The notes beneath the pieces were generated by a model. That model was not told the origin of the DNA, did no database searches, and saw only the letters and a program-made list of their open reading frames with translations. This document shows, in pieces, positions 32,660 to 40,963 of a DNA stretch of 64,000 nt. Position 1 is the stretch's first letter, and every line of letters begins with the position of its first letter. Source of the stretch: Planctomycetota bacterium (GTDB taxonomy: Bacteria; Planctomycetota; UBA1135; UBA2386); the NCBI GenBank assembly GCA_028281765.1, contig JANQJF010000083.1, forward strand, positions 62,001 through 126,000. The letters are read 5' to 3'. Both the position numbers and the translations under genes were made by a program.

Positions 32660-34198
32660 ATGACTCGCCTCGCTTTCGTCGTCGCGGCCTCGCTCGCACT
32701 CGTGCCGCCACAAGTCGTCGCGCAGAAGGCGGGCAAGGAACTGCGCACGTTTCGCCGTGCGTTCGCGGCGGACAACGAGACGGCGAAGACACTCGAGGCA
32801 AAGCGCGCCGCGCTGCGCGGTGTCCGCTCGTTCGATTCGGACCGCGCCGTGCGCGCGTTGGTCGACGCCTACGCGAACCTGGAGTCCGAGGCCGAACCGC
32901 TGCGCGAGCGACGGCGCAAGTTCCTCGTCCGGGGCGGCGGCAGCAAGCTGCTGAAGACGTTCCGCAACGAGATGCAGCCGATCCGCAACCTCCAGGACCA
33001 GCTGCTCGCGCGGCTCGCGAAGGTCCGAGACCCGAAGGCGACGCGCGCGATGGTTCAGGTACTGCTGAAGTCGAAGCGGCGCGTGCCCCTGACGCTCCGT
33101 CTCGCGCTCGCGAGCGGCGCGGCAGGCGCATCCAAGCGGGAGCTGTCCCAGCTCGTCGACTCGACGTCCGGAGTCCAGGGGGACGACCGCACGGTGCTCC
33201 TGCTGCGCGCGCTCGCGCCGCTCGGCCCCCGCGCGGCGAAGGCGGTGCCGTGGATGCTGTCCGTTCTCGAGAACGCGACGGAACAGCTGCGCATCGAGGC
33301 CCTCCTCGCGCTCCGGCAGATGCGAAGCGTCGATTCGATCCAGCCGCTCATCGACCATCTCGAGTCGGCGCAGCGACGCGAACGAGACGCGCTGATCGAC
33401 ACGCTGATCACCCTGACCGGGGCGTACCCCGGCGAGACGACCTCCGCCTGGCGCATGTGGCACCGCAACGAGGGACACGCTCTGACTTCCGGAGAGAAGC
33501 CCCTCGGCCGCGGCGACCCGAAGGTGCGCGCCAAGAACTCCGACACCGCGGGCAAGACGTCCGGATCGTACTTCGGCATCCGGCAGGACGGCCTGTCCGT
33601 GCTCTACGTCTTCGACGTGTCGCTCTCGATGAAGGCCAAGACGGGGAAGAAGAAGGATGCCGTGCGTCCGACCCGCTGGGAACGCTGCAAGGCGGAGCTC
33701 CACCGCTCCCTGCGCGAGTTACCGCCGAACCGGAAGTTCAACTTGGTCGGGTTCGCGAATCACCTCGTCGTGTTCGAGCACGAGATGGTCGAAGCGAAAC
33801 CGAAGAACGTCGAACGAGCGCACGAGTGGATCGACGGTCTCGAGCTCGAGTTCGAAACCAACGTGTACGACGCCCTCGAGTACTCGTTCCAACTCGCGGG
33901 TCGGGGCGTCAGCGACCGCTACTACGTGCCGGAGGCGGACACGATCTTCTTCCTGTCCGATGGAGCCCCGACGCGCCCGAAGCGCAAGGGTCGCGGCATC
34001 GAGAGAGACGCATTCGACGAAGTGCTGGCGGCAGTGCGCCGCTGGAATCCGTTGCGACGCGTCGTGATCCACGCCGTCGGGCTCGGCACGCCGAAGCTGA
34101 CGAAGAAGATGCAGAAGGAAGGGCGGGAGCCACCGGCGCGGGAGTTTCTGCGGAGGTTGGCCGGGGAGAACGGCGGGCGGTTCGTGGAGGTGCGGTAG
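32660..34198 (+). CDS. Secreted HEAT-repeat plus von Willebrand A domain protein, paralogue
   Basis: 512 residues with the same order as the protein at 3119-4678: a signal peptide (about 1-21, ending VVAQ), helical repeats (for example LRIEALLALRQMRSVDSIQPL), then a VWA domain from about residue 310 with the MIDAS-like DVSLSM near residue 317 and FFLSDGAPT later. In the first paralogue the MIDAS is DISGSM; here the glycine is leucine but the DxSxS ligand set is kept. It probably binds ligands in the periplasm or on the surface. It has no obvious operon partner: the divergent neighbour is the glycosyltransferase and the next gene downstream is convergent. The presence of two paralogues suggests distinct ligands. 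Confidence 0.83.
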   Translation: MTRLAFVVAASLALVPPQVVAQKAGKELRTFRRAFAADNETAKTLEAKRAALRGVRSFDSDRAVRALVDAYANLESEAEPLRERRRKFLVRGGGSKLLKTFRNEMQPIRNLQDQLLARLAKVRDPKATRAMVQVLLKSKRRVPLTLRLALASGAAGASKRELSQLVDSTSGVQGDDRTVLLLRALAPLGPRAAKAVPWMLSVLENATEQLRIEALLALRQMRSVDSIQPLIDHLESAQRRERDALIDTLITLTGAYPGETTSAWRMWHRNEGHALTSGEKPLGRGDPKVRAKNSDTAGKTSGSYFGIRQDGLSVLYVFDVSLSMKAKTGKKKDAVRPTRWERCKAELHRSLRELPPNRKFNLVGFANHLVVFEHEMVEAKPKNVERAHEWIDGLELEFETNVYDALEYSFQLAGRGVSDRYYVPEADTIFFLSDGAPTRPKRKGRGIERDAFDEVLAAVRRWNPLRRVVIHAVGLGTPKLTKKMQKEGREPPAREFLRRLAGENGGRFVEVR

Positions 34199-34266
34199 GG
34201 AGTGGGGCGGGGGCAGGGGGGAAACGGGTAACGGACTACGGGCCAGGGGCGTCACGGGTCACCATC

Positions 34267-34368
34267 GCGCAAGCGCAGGCGCACGCGCAGCACGGGCTTT
34301 TCGACGTGCGGTTTCGGGTCCCGCTCGTGCGCCTCGTTCGTGATACGAGCGTGCGCTTGCGCCTGCGC
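34267..34368. repeat. Imperfect inverted repeat in low-complexity intergenic region
   Basis: The 20-base arms 34267-34286 and 34349-34368 are complementary at 18 of 20 positions, and the region holds alternating purine-pyrimidine runs such as TGCGCATGCGC. It lies in the 229-base gap between two convergent genes and may act as a bidirectional terminator. Confidence 0.4.
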
Positions 34369-34427
34369 ATGCGCCTGCGCGGTGGTGCCCGTCCGTGCCC
34401 GAGCCAGGTGCCACGCGCCCGGGCCCG

Positions 34428-35159
34428 CTACCCGACCCCGGCCGTCCGCTGCTCGAGGCCCATCGCCTGCACGCCCTCGCAGTACTTCGACAGCCGCACG
34501 ACCTGCAGATCCATCGCGTTGAGCACCGTGCAGATCCAGCGCGGGATCGCCTCGTTGAACTTGACCTCGAGCACCATGTAGGTCGGCGGCACGGCGTAGA
34601 CGCCCTTCGTGCGGTGCTGCGTCAGATCGAGGTTCAGGCTACGGCAACGGATGTTGCGATCGATCGTGATCCGCAGGTCCTTCTTGAACTTGTCGAAGAA
34701 CGCCGCGCGGTTGTAGCTGATGAGCATCTTCGGCTCGAGCCGGTAGCGCTTTCGCAGGTTGTAGACCTCGTCGAACACGGGATCCACGTCGCTGCTGTAA
34801 CCCCCGCGGTCCATCCGCTCCATCTCGCGATTCACGACCTCGATCGGGAAACGGCAGCGGCGCTTCTGGACGGACAGGTTGTAGCGCTGCTTGATCTCGA
34901 CGAACGCGTCCTCCGGCGTCGGGCCGTACGTCCGCACGCGCACCTTCCGCCGGTACTTCTCGCCGTCGATCTTCTCCCAGTAGCACATCAGCGACCGTGA
35001 GTCGTAGTAGACCGACGCGACCTTGTAGAACCCGCCGTCGCCGACGTTCGCGTCGGAATCGACGTGACCGCCGATGCGATCGACGAACTCCCTCGCCTGC
35101 GTGTGGTGCAGCAGGTACTTGAGTTCGAAGCGGTTGAACGTGCGGATGTAGTCGCTCAT
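34428..35159 (-). CDS. VTC-domain protein (polyphosphate polymerase-like CYTH-type tunnel fold)
   Basis: 243 residues, a stand-alone VTC domain without SPX. The family includes the catalytic part of the yeast Vtc4 polyphosphate polymerase. Seen: FNRFELKYLL near the N-terminus, YYDSRSLMCYWEKIDGEK, a basic KVRVRTYG, FVEIKQRYN, QKRRCRFP, EPKMLISYNRAAF, DLRITIDRNI and VLEVKFNEAIPRW, which provide the basic and acidic residues lining the tunnel. Cytoplasmic, with no membrane segment. It is the last gene of a four-gene unit and its ATG overlaps the TGA of the CotH-like gene (ATGA). It may make or use a phosphate polymer; triphosphate hydrolysis is the alternative. A stop and a structured gap follow. 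Confidence 0.85.
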   Translation of the reverse strand: MSDYIRTFNRFELKYLLHHTQAREFVDRIGGHVDSDANVGDGGFYKVASVYYDSRSLMCYWEKIDGEKYRRKVRVRTYGPTPEDAFVEIKQRYNLSVQKRRCRFPIEVVNREMERMDRGGYSSDVDPVFDEVYNLRKRYRLEPKMLISYNRAAFFDKFKKDLRITIDRNIRCRSLNLDLTQHRTKGVYAVPPTYMVLEVKFNEAIPRWICTVLNAMDLQVVRLSKYCEGVQAMGLEQRTAGVG

Positions 35160-37888
35160 CGGCCCGGCCTCTTGAACAGGTCTCGGAAGCGCGGCTCGTC
35201 GATCGAACGCGCCTTGGCTTCGTCCAGCGTCAGGACCTCGACCTGGTCCGCGGACCCGCCGGTCGCGATCTCGATCGGCCCCTTGACCTCGCAGCCGACG
35301 AACACGACTCGAGACTTCGTGTCGAGGCGGATGTCGCTCTCGTTGTTTTGGAAGCGACACTCGAGGAAGCGACCGCGCCCCCCACCCGGGTAGCGCCAGT
35401 TCTTGTCGTAGCCCGCGATCGCGACGCGGCAGCCGCTGATCGAGACCTTGCGCAGCACGGGGTCGGAGCCGTCCTTGAGACCGACACCGAGAACGCAGTT
35501 CTCGATCGAGGAGTCGGCGACGACCGGGTTCGCACCTTCGCCGAACGACACGCCCTTGTCGCCACAGCCGATGATCTCGGCTCGGTACACGTCGACGTTC
35601 GCGGTCATCAGATCGATCCCGTCGTTGCGTGCGTCGGTGATCGTCGCGCGCTCGATGCGCCCGGTCGAGAGGTCGCAGTCGATGGCGTCGCCGTTGGCCC
35701 GGTCGACCATCGCGCCTTCGATTCGCAGGTTCTTGCAACGTGCGAATCGAATCGTGTCGTCACCGAAGACGTTCGGTCCGAACGTGCAGTCTCGCAGGAC
35801 GACGTCGTGCGCCTCGTGCACGGAGAACATCCCGCTGTAGTAGATGAACTGCTGGGTCGCATGGCTACCACCGTAGAAGTGGCAGCGATCGAGCACGCTG
35901 CCCGAGGCCCCTTCGCCTTGCAACGCGACGACGCCCCAGGGCTGGGACGGGTCCTTGCGCGAGAAGCTGACGTTCCGGAGCTCGACCCGACACCGAATGA
36001 TCAGCGACACGCCCGCCGCCATCTGGAACTGAGTGCCCGGCTCGATCTCGAGCGAGTCTTCGGCGCGGATGACGACGTCTTCTTCGAGGAGAGTCTTGCC
36101 CGAGAAGCGGAACGCGTGTCCCGGCACGGGCGATGGCAAAGTCCACGGATGCACGGTGCCGTCGCTCAGTTCGCCGTCCGGGAAACCGCGACTCGTGCTC
36201 ACCGGTCCATCGCCGAGCGTGCGCTCGGCCTGCAGGCCCTCGATCTTCGGGAGTTCGGCACCCCGTGACGTCGCGAGCAGTGGCGTCCTGAGGAACGCCA
36301 AGCGCGTGTAGTTCCGATGCGCCGCGAACGAATCACCCTGGCCACGATGGTACGGCGCACGGAAGTCGCGCCCCGGATAGAGGCGGACGCCATCCCCTTC
36401 GAGGACGACTCGGTTGCCCACGATTCGCACGGGCACCGACCGATCGCCGTCACCGACGACACCGTCGAAGTCGCGGTCCTCCCACAGCTGGAAGCCGGGG
36501 CTCTCGCTCTCGAGTCGGAGCTCGATCAAGCGCAGCGATGCGACGCTCCGGGCGTACACGTCGAGCTTGACCGCGCCATCGGCGATCCCGGGCACAAACG
36601 TGACGTCGGCCACCTCGTGATGACGACGCACGGTGTCTCCGCGTCTTCGCACGCGCTGCACCAGCTCGTCGAGCGAGGACTCGAAGCGCGCGCGGTCGAG
36701 CGCGTACTCGCGGTTGTCGACGCGGATCCGCTCGAGTTCGTCGACTTGCCGCTGCGTCGCATCGGTCTCGATGAGCTCGGCGACGATCGCGTGGAGTCGA
36801 TCGAGGAAGCGCGGATCGCGCGCGACTTTGGCGAACAGTCGGTTCGCGGTCGATTCGACGCCGTGCCCCGCGGGCATGTTGAGCAGCGGGTTCCACATCA
36901 GCGGCTCGAACTTGCCGCTGAGCGGACTGAAGTAGAGCTTGTGGTTGTGCGAGTGGTCGACGTGCTGGTCGCCCTGGAACGTCAACACCGCGAGGTAGCG
37001 GAGGAAGTGCTCCATGTCGAACAGCTCGTAGAGGAAGTCGAACGACTCGGGTTCGTCGCTCGTGACCTCGTCCAGCAGCTGCGTCAGGTGCGGGCGGTGC
37101 TCGTCACCGAAGTAGTTGTGCACCGCCTTCTTCCGCCACAAGAACGGATTCCAGAACAGATCGTCCGCCGACATCGTCGGCTCGTCGGGCACGAAGAGCT
37201 CACCGTAGAAGATGTCGCCCGGCATCCGTCCGTAGCGGCGGACGAGCGACTCGTCGACCTGCTCCTCTTGCAGATAGAGGCCGTGGTCTTCCTCGTTGAG
37301 GTAGAGCTGCGCAACCCGACTGCGCGGCACGGACAGTCCGAGATCGCGCCCGATCAGGTAGCTGATGTGCGCATCCAGACGCGCGAGCAGCGGAGACAGG
37401 TTGATGACGCGGTACCCGTCCACCAGGGCGTCGGAGGGCGTGCGGATCTTCCAGGCCTTCCGCGGCCAGAAGTAGTTGACCATCCGCTGCCCGCGGTTGC
37501 GGATGTCCACGTCGAGGTCGGAGCCGTCGGCGCGCATCGTCGCGGACACCCATGACTTCGCGGACGCCGGCAGGTCGCCACGCAGTCGGTCCAGCTGCTC
37601 GCCTCGGACGTACACGTCGTAGACGCGCGGTCCGTTGGTGCGCTCCGCGAGCCGGTCTCGCGTCGGACGGTAGCGCTCACCGGTACCGTTCGTCAGCGGC
37701 GCTACCGCGTGATCGAGGGCCGCCTTGAAGCCTCCGGCGCGCAGCGAGCGAACCGGGTAGCCGTGGAAGCAGGCGACCTCCGCGCGGTAGAAGCTCAGCG
37801 CAGCCGAGATGACGACGTAGCCGAGAATCGCGACGATCGGCAGCGTCAGGACGAAGACGTCGCGGAGGACGTGACGATGGAATCTCAT
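35156..37888 (-). CDS. CotH-like membrane protein with C-terminal beta-helix
   Basis: 910 residues. One N-terminal membrane segment near 12-32, then a CotH-kinase-like region about 110-440 with MRADGSDLDVDIRNRGQR, RKAWKIRT, LYLNEEDHGLYLQEEQVDES and HVDHSHNHKLYFSPLSGKFE. The late motif that is normally WDLD-like here reads MWNPLLNM, so a metal-binding aspartate may be missing. After a less defined region, residues about 660-890 form parallel beta-helix repeats of about 22 residues (RNDGIDLMTANVDVYRAEII). CotH proteins are atypical kinases that phosphorylate secreted partners; here the catalytic part should be outside the membrane. Coupled by ATGA at both ends to the helical-repeat gene and the VTC gene. 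Confidence 0.82.
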   Translation of the reverse strand: MRFHRHVLRDVFVLTLPIVAILGYVVISAALSFYRAEVACFHGYPVRSLRAGGFKAALDHAVAPLTNGTGERYRPTRDRLAERTNGPRVYDVYVRGEQLDRLRGDLPASAKSWVSATMRADGSDLDVDIRNRGQRMVNYFWPRKAWKIRTPSDALVDGYRVINLSPLLARLDAHISYLIGRDLGLSVPRSRVAQLYLNEEDHGLYLQEEQVDESLVRRYGRMPGDIFYGELFVPDEPTMSADDLFWNPFLWRKKAVHNYFGDEHRPHLTQLLDEVTSDEPESFDFLYELFDMEHFLRYLAVLTFQGDQHVDHSHNHKLYFSPLSGKFEPLMWNPLLNMPAGHGVESTANRLFAKVARDPRFLDRLHAIVAELIETDATQRQVDELERIRVDNREYALDRARFESSLDELVQRVRRRGDTVRRHHEVADVTFVPGIADGAVKLDVYARSVASLRLIELRLESESPGFQLWEDRDFDGVVGDGDRSVPVRIVGNRVVLEGDGVRLYPGRDFRAPYHRGQGDSFAAHRNYTRLAFLRTPLLATSRGAELPKIEGLQAERTLGDGPVSTSRGFPDGELSDGTVHPWTLPSPVPGHAFRFSGKTLLEEDVVIRAEDSLEIEPGTQFQMAAGVSLIIRCRVELRNVSFSRKDPSQPWGVVALQGEGASGSVLDRCHFYGGSHATQQFIYYSGMFSVHEAHDVVLRDCTFGPNVFGDDTIRFARCKNLRIEGAMVDRANGDAIDCDLSTGRIERATITDARNDGIDLMTANVDVYRAEIIGCGDKGVSFGEGANPVVADSSIENCVLGVGLKDGSDPVLRKVSISGCRVAIAGYDKNWRYPGGGRGRFLECRFQNNESDIRLDTKSRVVFVGCEVKGPIEIATGGSADQVEVLTLDEAKARSIDEPRFRDLFKRPGR

Positions 37889-39021
37889 CGACCTCCCCCC
37901 AGGTTCGCGCGTGCCTTGGCGACGATCGCCTCGGCGTCCGACGACAGCTTCTGCGTCGGCGTGCGGTAGTCGACCTCGAAGCGCGCGACCGTCGAGGGAT
38001 CGAGGTCCGTGCGGATCTCCACGTAGTACTCGACGCCGGAGTGCGGGCGATGGAACGTCCGCACCGAGTCGGCGCCGAGGACGAGCGTCGAGCGCTTGCC
38101 ATCTCGGGTCCAGTAGCGGAACTCGAGCACTTCCAGCTGCTCGTACACCGACTCGAATCGGAGCTGCACGAACAGCGGTCCGCCTGAATCCCAGTCTGCG
38201 AGCAGATCCGGCGGCGAGCTGACCGTCGACCGGGCGCCGCGCCCGAGGTTGTAGAACGTGACCGACCGCGAGTAGCTGCCGTGCTCGACGGGGACACCGG
38301 ACAGATCCAAGACGCGACGCTGCAACCCGCTCCGCGCCGGCCCGACCTTGAGCTCGACGGAAGGAGCGCCCCGTCGCACGGCGCGCTCGAACTGGTCGGC
38401 GACCCAGACCACGTCCTCGAAGCGTGCGAGCTCGGCGAGGACCTCCAGATAACTCTCCGCGACGTCCGGATGGTTCAGCGCAAGCTTGAACGAATCCCGG
38501 AACGCATCGGCAGCGCCGCCGAGATCTCCCGCGGCGACCTTCGCTTCTGCCTCGAGCTGTCGGAGCCGGTAGTTGAGCGGCACGCGGTCGGCGAGCGCCT
38601 CGAGCACCCGCGCCGCGCGCGACGGCTTGCCGCGCGCAATGTGAATCTCCGAGAGCAGCTCGGTCGCGGCGACGATCGCCTGGGTGTACAGACGGTCGGG
38701 CTGCACGGACGGATGCTCGCCCAGGAACATCTCGACACGCTGCCGCGCGTTGCGAAGAAGCCGCGTGCGCTCGGCAGGATCGGTCGCGTTCTGCGACTTG
38801 TCGAAGTCGATCCGGGCGCGCTGCACTTCACGGAACGTGTCGTGCCAGAACGTCGAACGCACGGCCACCGTGAGACCCGTGTCGATCGAGTCCGGGACGT
38901 ATCGCGCGTAGCCGTACACCACGCCGACCGCGATCAGGAGGACGACGAGATAGAGCGCCGCCAGCGGTCGACGTCGACGCCACAGGAAGACTCGGAGCGG
39001 ACTCATGCCGCCGCGGCTCAC
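37885..39021 (-). CDS. Membrane-anchored helical-repeat protein with C-terminal beta domain
   Basis: 378 residues. A basic stretch (WRRRRP) and a membrane segment near residues 18-38 precede a region of TPR-like helical pairs at about 85-225 (ATELLSEIHIARGKPSRAAR and YRLRQLEAEAKVAAGDLGGA). The last 140 residues are beta-rich (VFVQLRFESVYEQLEVLEFR). No enzyme motif is seen, so it is probably a scaffold on the outer face of the inner membrane that assembles the CotH-like protein or its substrate. The GTG at 39021 overlaps the TGA of DUF4956 (GTGA), and its own TGA overlaps the start of the CotH-like gene. Not assigned to a named family. Confidence 0.75.
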   Translation of the reverse strand: MSRGGMSPLRVFLWRRRRPLAALYLVVLLIAVGVVYGYARYVPDSIDTGLTVAVRSTFWHDTFREVQRARIDFDKSQNATDPAERTRLLRNARQRVEMFLGEHPSVQPDRLYTQAIVAATELLSEIHIARGKPSRAARVLEALADRVPLNYRLRQLEAEAKVAAGDLGGAADAFRDSFKLALNHPDVAESYLEVLAELARFEDVVWVADQFERAVRRGAPSVELKVGPARSGLQRRVLDLSGVPVEHGSYSRSVTFYNLGRGARSTVSSPPDLLADWDSGGPLFVQLRFESVYEQLEVLEFRYWTRDGKRSTLVLGADSVRTFHRPHSGVEYYVEIRTDLDPSTVARFEVDYRTPTQKLSSDAEAIVAKARANLGGGR

Positions 39022-39710
39022 AAGTTGACGCTCGTGTGGCCGTGCACCAGCTGCGCGCGAACCGAATCGTCGACGGCGCGCAGATCGGCGAGCAGGCCCT
39101 GCTCGGCCGCGCCCTTGCGCAGCGTCACAGTGTAGACGAGCTCGAGCTGACCCGTGCCGTCACTGTCGACGGACAGCATGTCCGAATTCGACAGGTGCTT
39201 GTAGAACGCCTCGTCGAACGCACGCTGGTAGTCGACCGATTCCGCCACGTTGATGCGCAGCAGGACCTCCACCATCGGGCGCGCGCCGACGTCGAAGCGG
39301 GCCATGCCGTAGATGATCGCGGAGATCGCGAGCGTGAAGACGATCGCGATGGCACCGAAACCGGTGCCGCACGCCATCCCGATTCCCATCGCGAGGAAGT
39401 AGAACGCGACGTCCCGACTCTCCTTGACCGCGTTGCGGAAGCGAATGATCGACAGCGCGCCGACGAGGCTGAACGCCCGCGCGATGTTGGTCCCGATGAT
39501 CATCATGATCAGGGACACGACGATCGACATGATCACCATCGTGTGCACCGTCGTTTGGGAATACGACGGGCCCTGGTGAGTCACGCGGTAGACGTAACCG
39601 ACCACCATCGAGAGCGCGAAGCTGAGCAGCGTCGCGATCAGCATCTTGACGACGTCGACGGTGGGCACAGCGTCCGTGGTCGAGAAGAAGCTCTGGATCG
39701 AATCCCACAT
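39018..39710 (-). CDS. DUF4956 membrane protein
   Basis: 230 residues with four membrane segments near 19-41, 55-76, 80-100 and 115-140. Seen: IIGTNIARAFSLVGALSIIR followed by FRNAVKESRDVAFYFLAMGI, the conserved core of the family, which is known to occur beside VTC-domain proteins. The soluble C-terminal part of about 90 residues (RPMVEVLLRINVAESVDYQR) is cytoplasmic and may contact the VTC protein. It is the first gene of a four-gene unit; its TGA overlaps the next start as GTGA. The ATG at 39710 has no good Shine-Dalgarno. Its role, perhaps a channel or a membrane platform for polymer handling, is inferred from context only. Confidence 0.85.
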   Translation of the reverse strand: MWDSIQSFFSTTDAVPTVDVVKMLIATLLSFALSMVVGYVYRVTHQGPSYSQTTVHTMVIMSIVVSLIMMIIGTNIARAFSLVGALSIIRFRNAVKESRDVAFYFLAMGIGMACGTGFGAIAIVFTLAISAIIYGMARFDVGARPMVEVLLRINVAESVDYQRAFDEAFYKHLSNSDMLSVDSDGTGQLELVYTVTLRKGAAEQGLLADLRAVDDSVRAQLVHGHTSVNL

Positions 39711-39780
39711 GGTCTTGGGTCTAGGGTCTAAGGCTCTGGGTTCGGCGCCAGCAAAGCGGGTGTTGAGGTCGGGTCAGGTA

Positions 39781-39798
39781 CGGCATCGACAGATGCCG
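39781..39798. other. Hairpin in divergent intergenic region
   Basis: CGGCATC (39781-39787) and GATGCCG (39792-39798) pair around GACA, between the divergent DUF4956 and FemAB-like genes. It could be an operator or a leader structure. The rest of the 197-base gap shows only a short GGGTCTA direct repeat and no clear promoter. Confidence 0.35.
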
Positions 39799-39907
39799 AG
39801 GAGGAGGGCGGGAGACGCTACGAGACGGCAGACCGAGGGTCCAGGATGGTCCCTGCTGCCGACGCCTTGCGTCTCGATTTCGCCTGGATACGTTCCTCAC
39901 TTCGCGC

Positions 39908-40921
39908 ATGCACGGCCCTGAGCTTGAGATCGAGTTGTTGCAGGACCCGACGCCCGAATGGCGCGATGCACGCGCACGGGCGGACGCAGGGCCTCACCTC
40001 GGCGACGGCTGGATCGCCTACCGGTCCGCGCTCGGACTCCAGCCCCAATATGTCGTGGTTCGCGACAGCGCGCGGGCCATCGACGCCGTCGGCGTCGTGT
40101 ATCTGGCCAAGTCCCGGCTGAAGATCTGGAAGCGTCCCGTCGCGTCTGCCGACTGCCTGCCGCGGCCCGTCGACGGAAAATCGGATGCCGAATACGCGAC
40201 CGCACGTGCGCTGGCGCTCGTGACAGCCGCGCGTCGCGAACGCTGGCAGTCGCTCGCGGTCGAATCGTTCGACGGCCCCTCGCCGCCTCCGGATCTCGCC
40301 GCCGCCGGCTTCGCGGCCCGCGAACGCTTCGAGTTCACGATCGATCTGCGGCCGGACGACGACGAACGCTGGTCGAGCACCAAGCAGAGTCACCGCCGCA
40401 AGATTCGTAAGGCCGAGAAGGCCGGCGTGACGATTACGACGGCGACGAGCGCGGCCCCCGAGCTGCACGCCCTCCAGAAGTTCACTAGCGAACGCCGTCG
40501 CGACCAGGGCGAGGAGATGGACTACCTCTCCGAGGAGCGCTACCGACTGCTCTGCGATGCGCTCGCGGCAGACGACGACAGCGGCCTGGCCGTGCTCGGA
40601 CATCTCGACGGGGAACCCGTGTCCGCGATGCTGATCGCGACCCACGGCCGACGCGCGTACTATCTGCTCGGCGGAACGAACGCCCGCGGCCTCGAAGCGA
40701 ATGCGGCGAGCCGAGTTTTTTGGGAAGCGACACGCACGCTTCGCGAGCGCGGCATCGAGTTCTTGAACCTGGGCGGCGTGCCGCACGACGCGGCCGACCC
40801 GTCCTCACCGGCGCACGGCCTGTACCGCTTCAAGATCGGCTGGGGCACGACGCCCGAGCCGTGCCGCAGCGGGACGATCGAGTCCGTGCAAAATGTGGCC
40901 TCACCGGTTACGGATTCCTGA
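39908..40921 (+). CDS. FemAB/GNAT-like acyltransferase
   Basis: 337 residues. Two GNAT-type folds are recognisable in a FemAB arrangement: an N-terminal half with LQPQYVVVRDSARAIDAVGV and a C-terminal half with KQSHRRKIRKAEKAGVTITT, HLDGEPVSAMLIATHGRRAY, LLGGTNARGLEANAASRVFW and IEFLNLGGVPHDA, which is typical for proteins transferring aminoacyl or acyl groups to peptidoglycan precursors or polysaccharides. It is cytoplasmic with no signal peptide. The next gene, on the same strand 42 bases on, encodes an alpha/alpha-toroid protein, a pairing often found in polysaccharide loci. The ATG at 39908 lacks a Shine-Dalgarno. The substrate is unknown. Confidence 0.82.
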   Translation: MHGPELEIELLQDPTPEWRDARARADAGPHLGDGWIAYRSALGLQPQYVVVRDSARAIDAVGVVYLAKSRLKIWKRPVASADCLPRPVDGKSDAEYATARALALVTAARRERWQSLAVESFDGPSPPPDLAAAGFAARERFEFTIDLRPDDDERWSSTKQSHRRKIRKAEKAGVTITTATSAAPELHALQKFTSERRRDQGEEMDYLSEERYRLLCDALAADDDSGLAVLGHLDGEPVSAMLIATHGRRAYYLLGGTNARGLEANAASRVFWEATRTLRERGIEFLNLGGVPHDAADPSSPAHGLYRFKIGWGTTPEPCRSGTIESVQNVASPVTDS

Positions 40922-40963
40922 CCAGGACCGCCGATCTCGCCAAGACAGCCGATCTCCACTGAC

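Noticed and set aside
39716..39735. Short GGGTCTA direct repeat upstream of the DUF4956 gene
   Set aside because: Only two copies with a degenerate third; too short to call a repeat array or a regulatory site.
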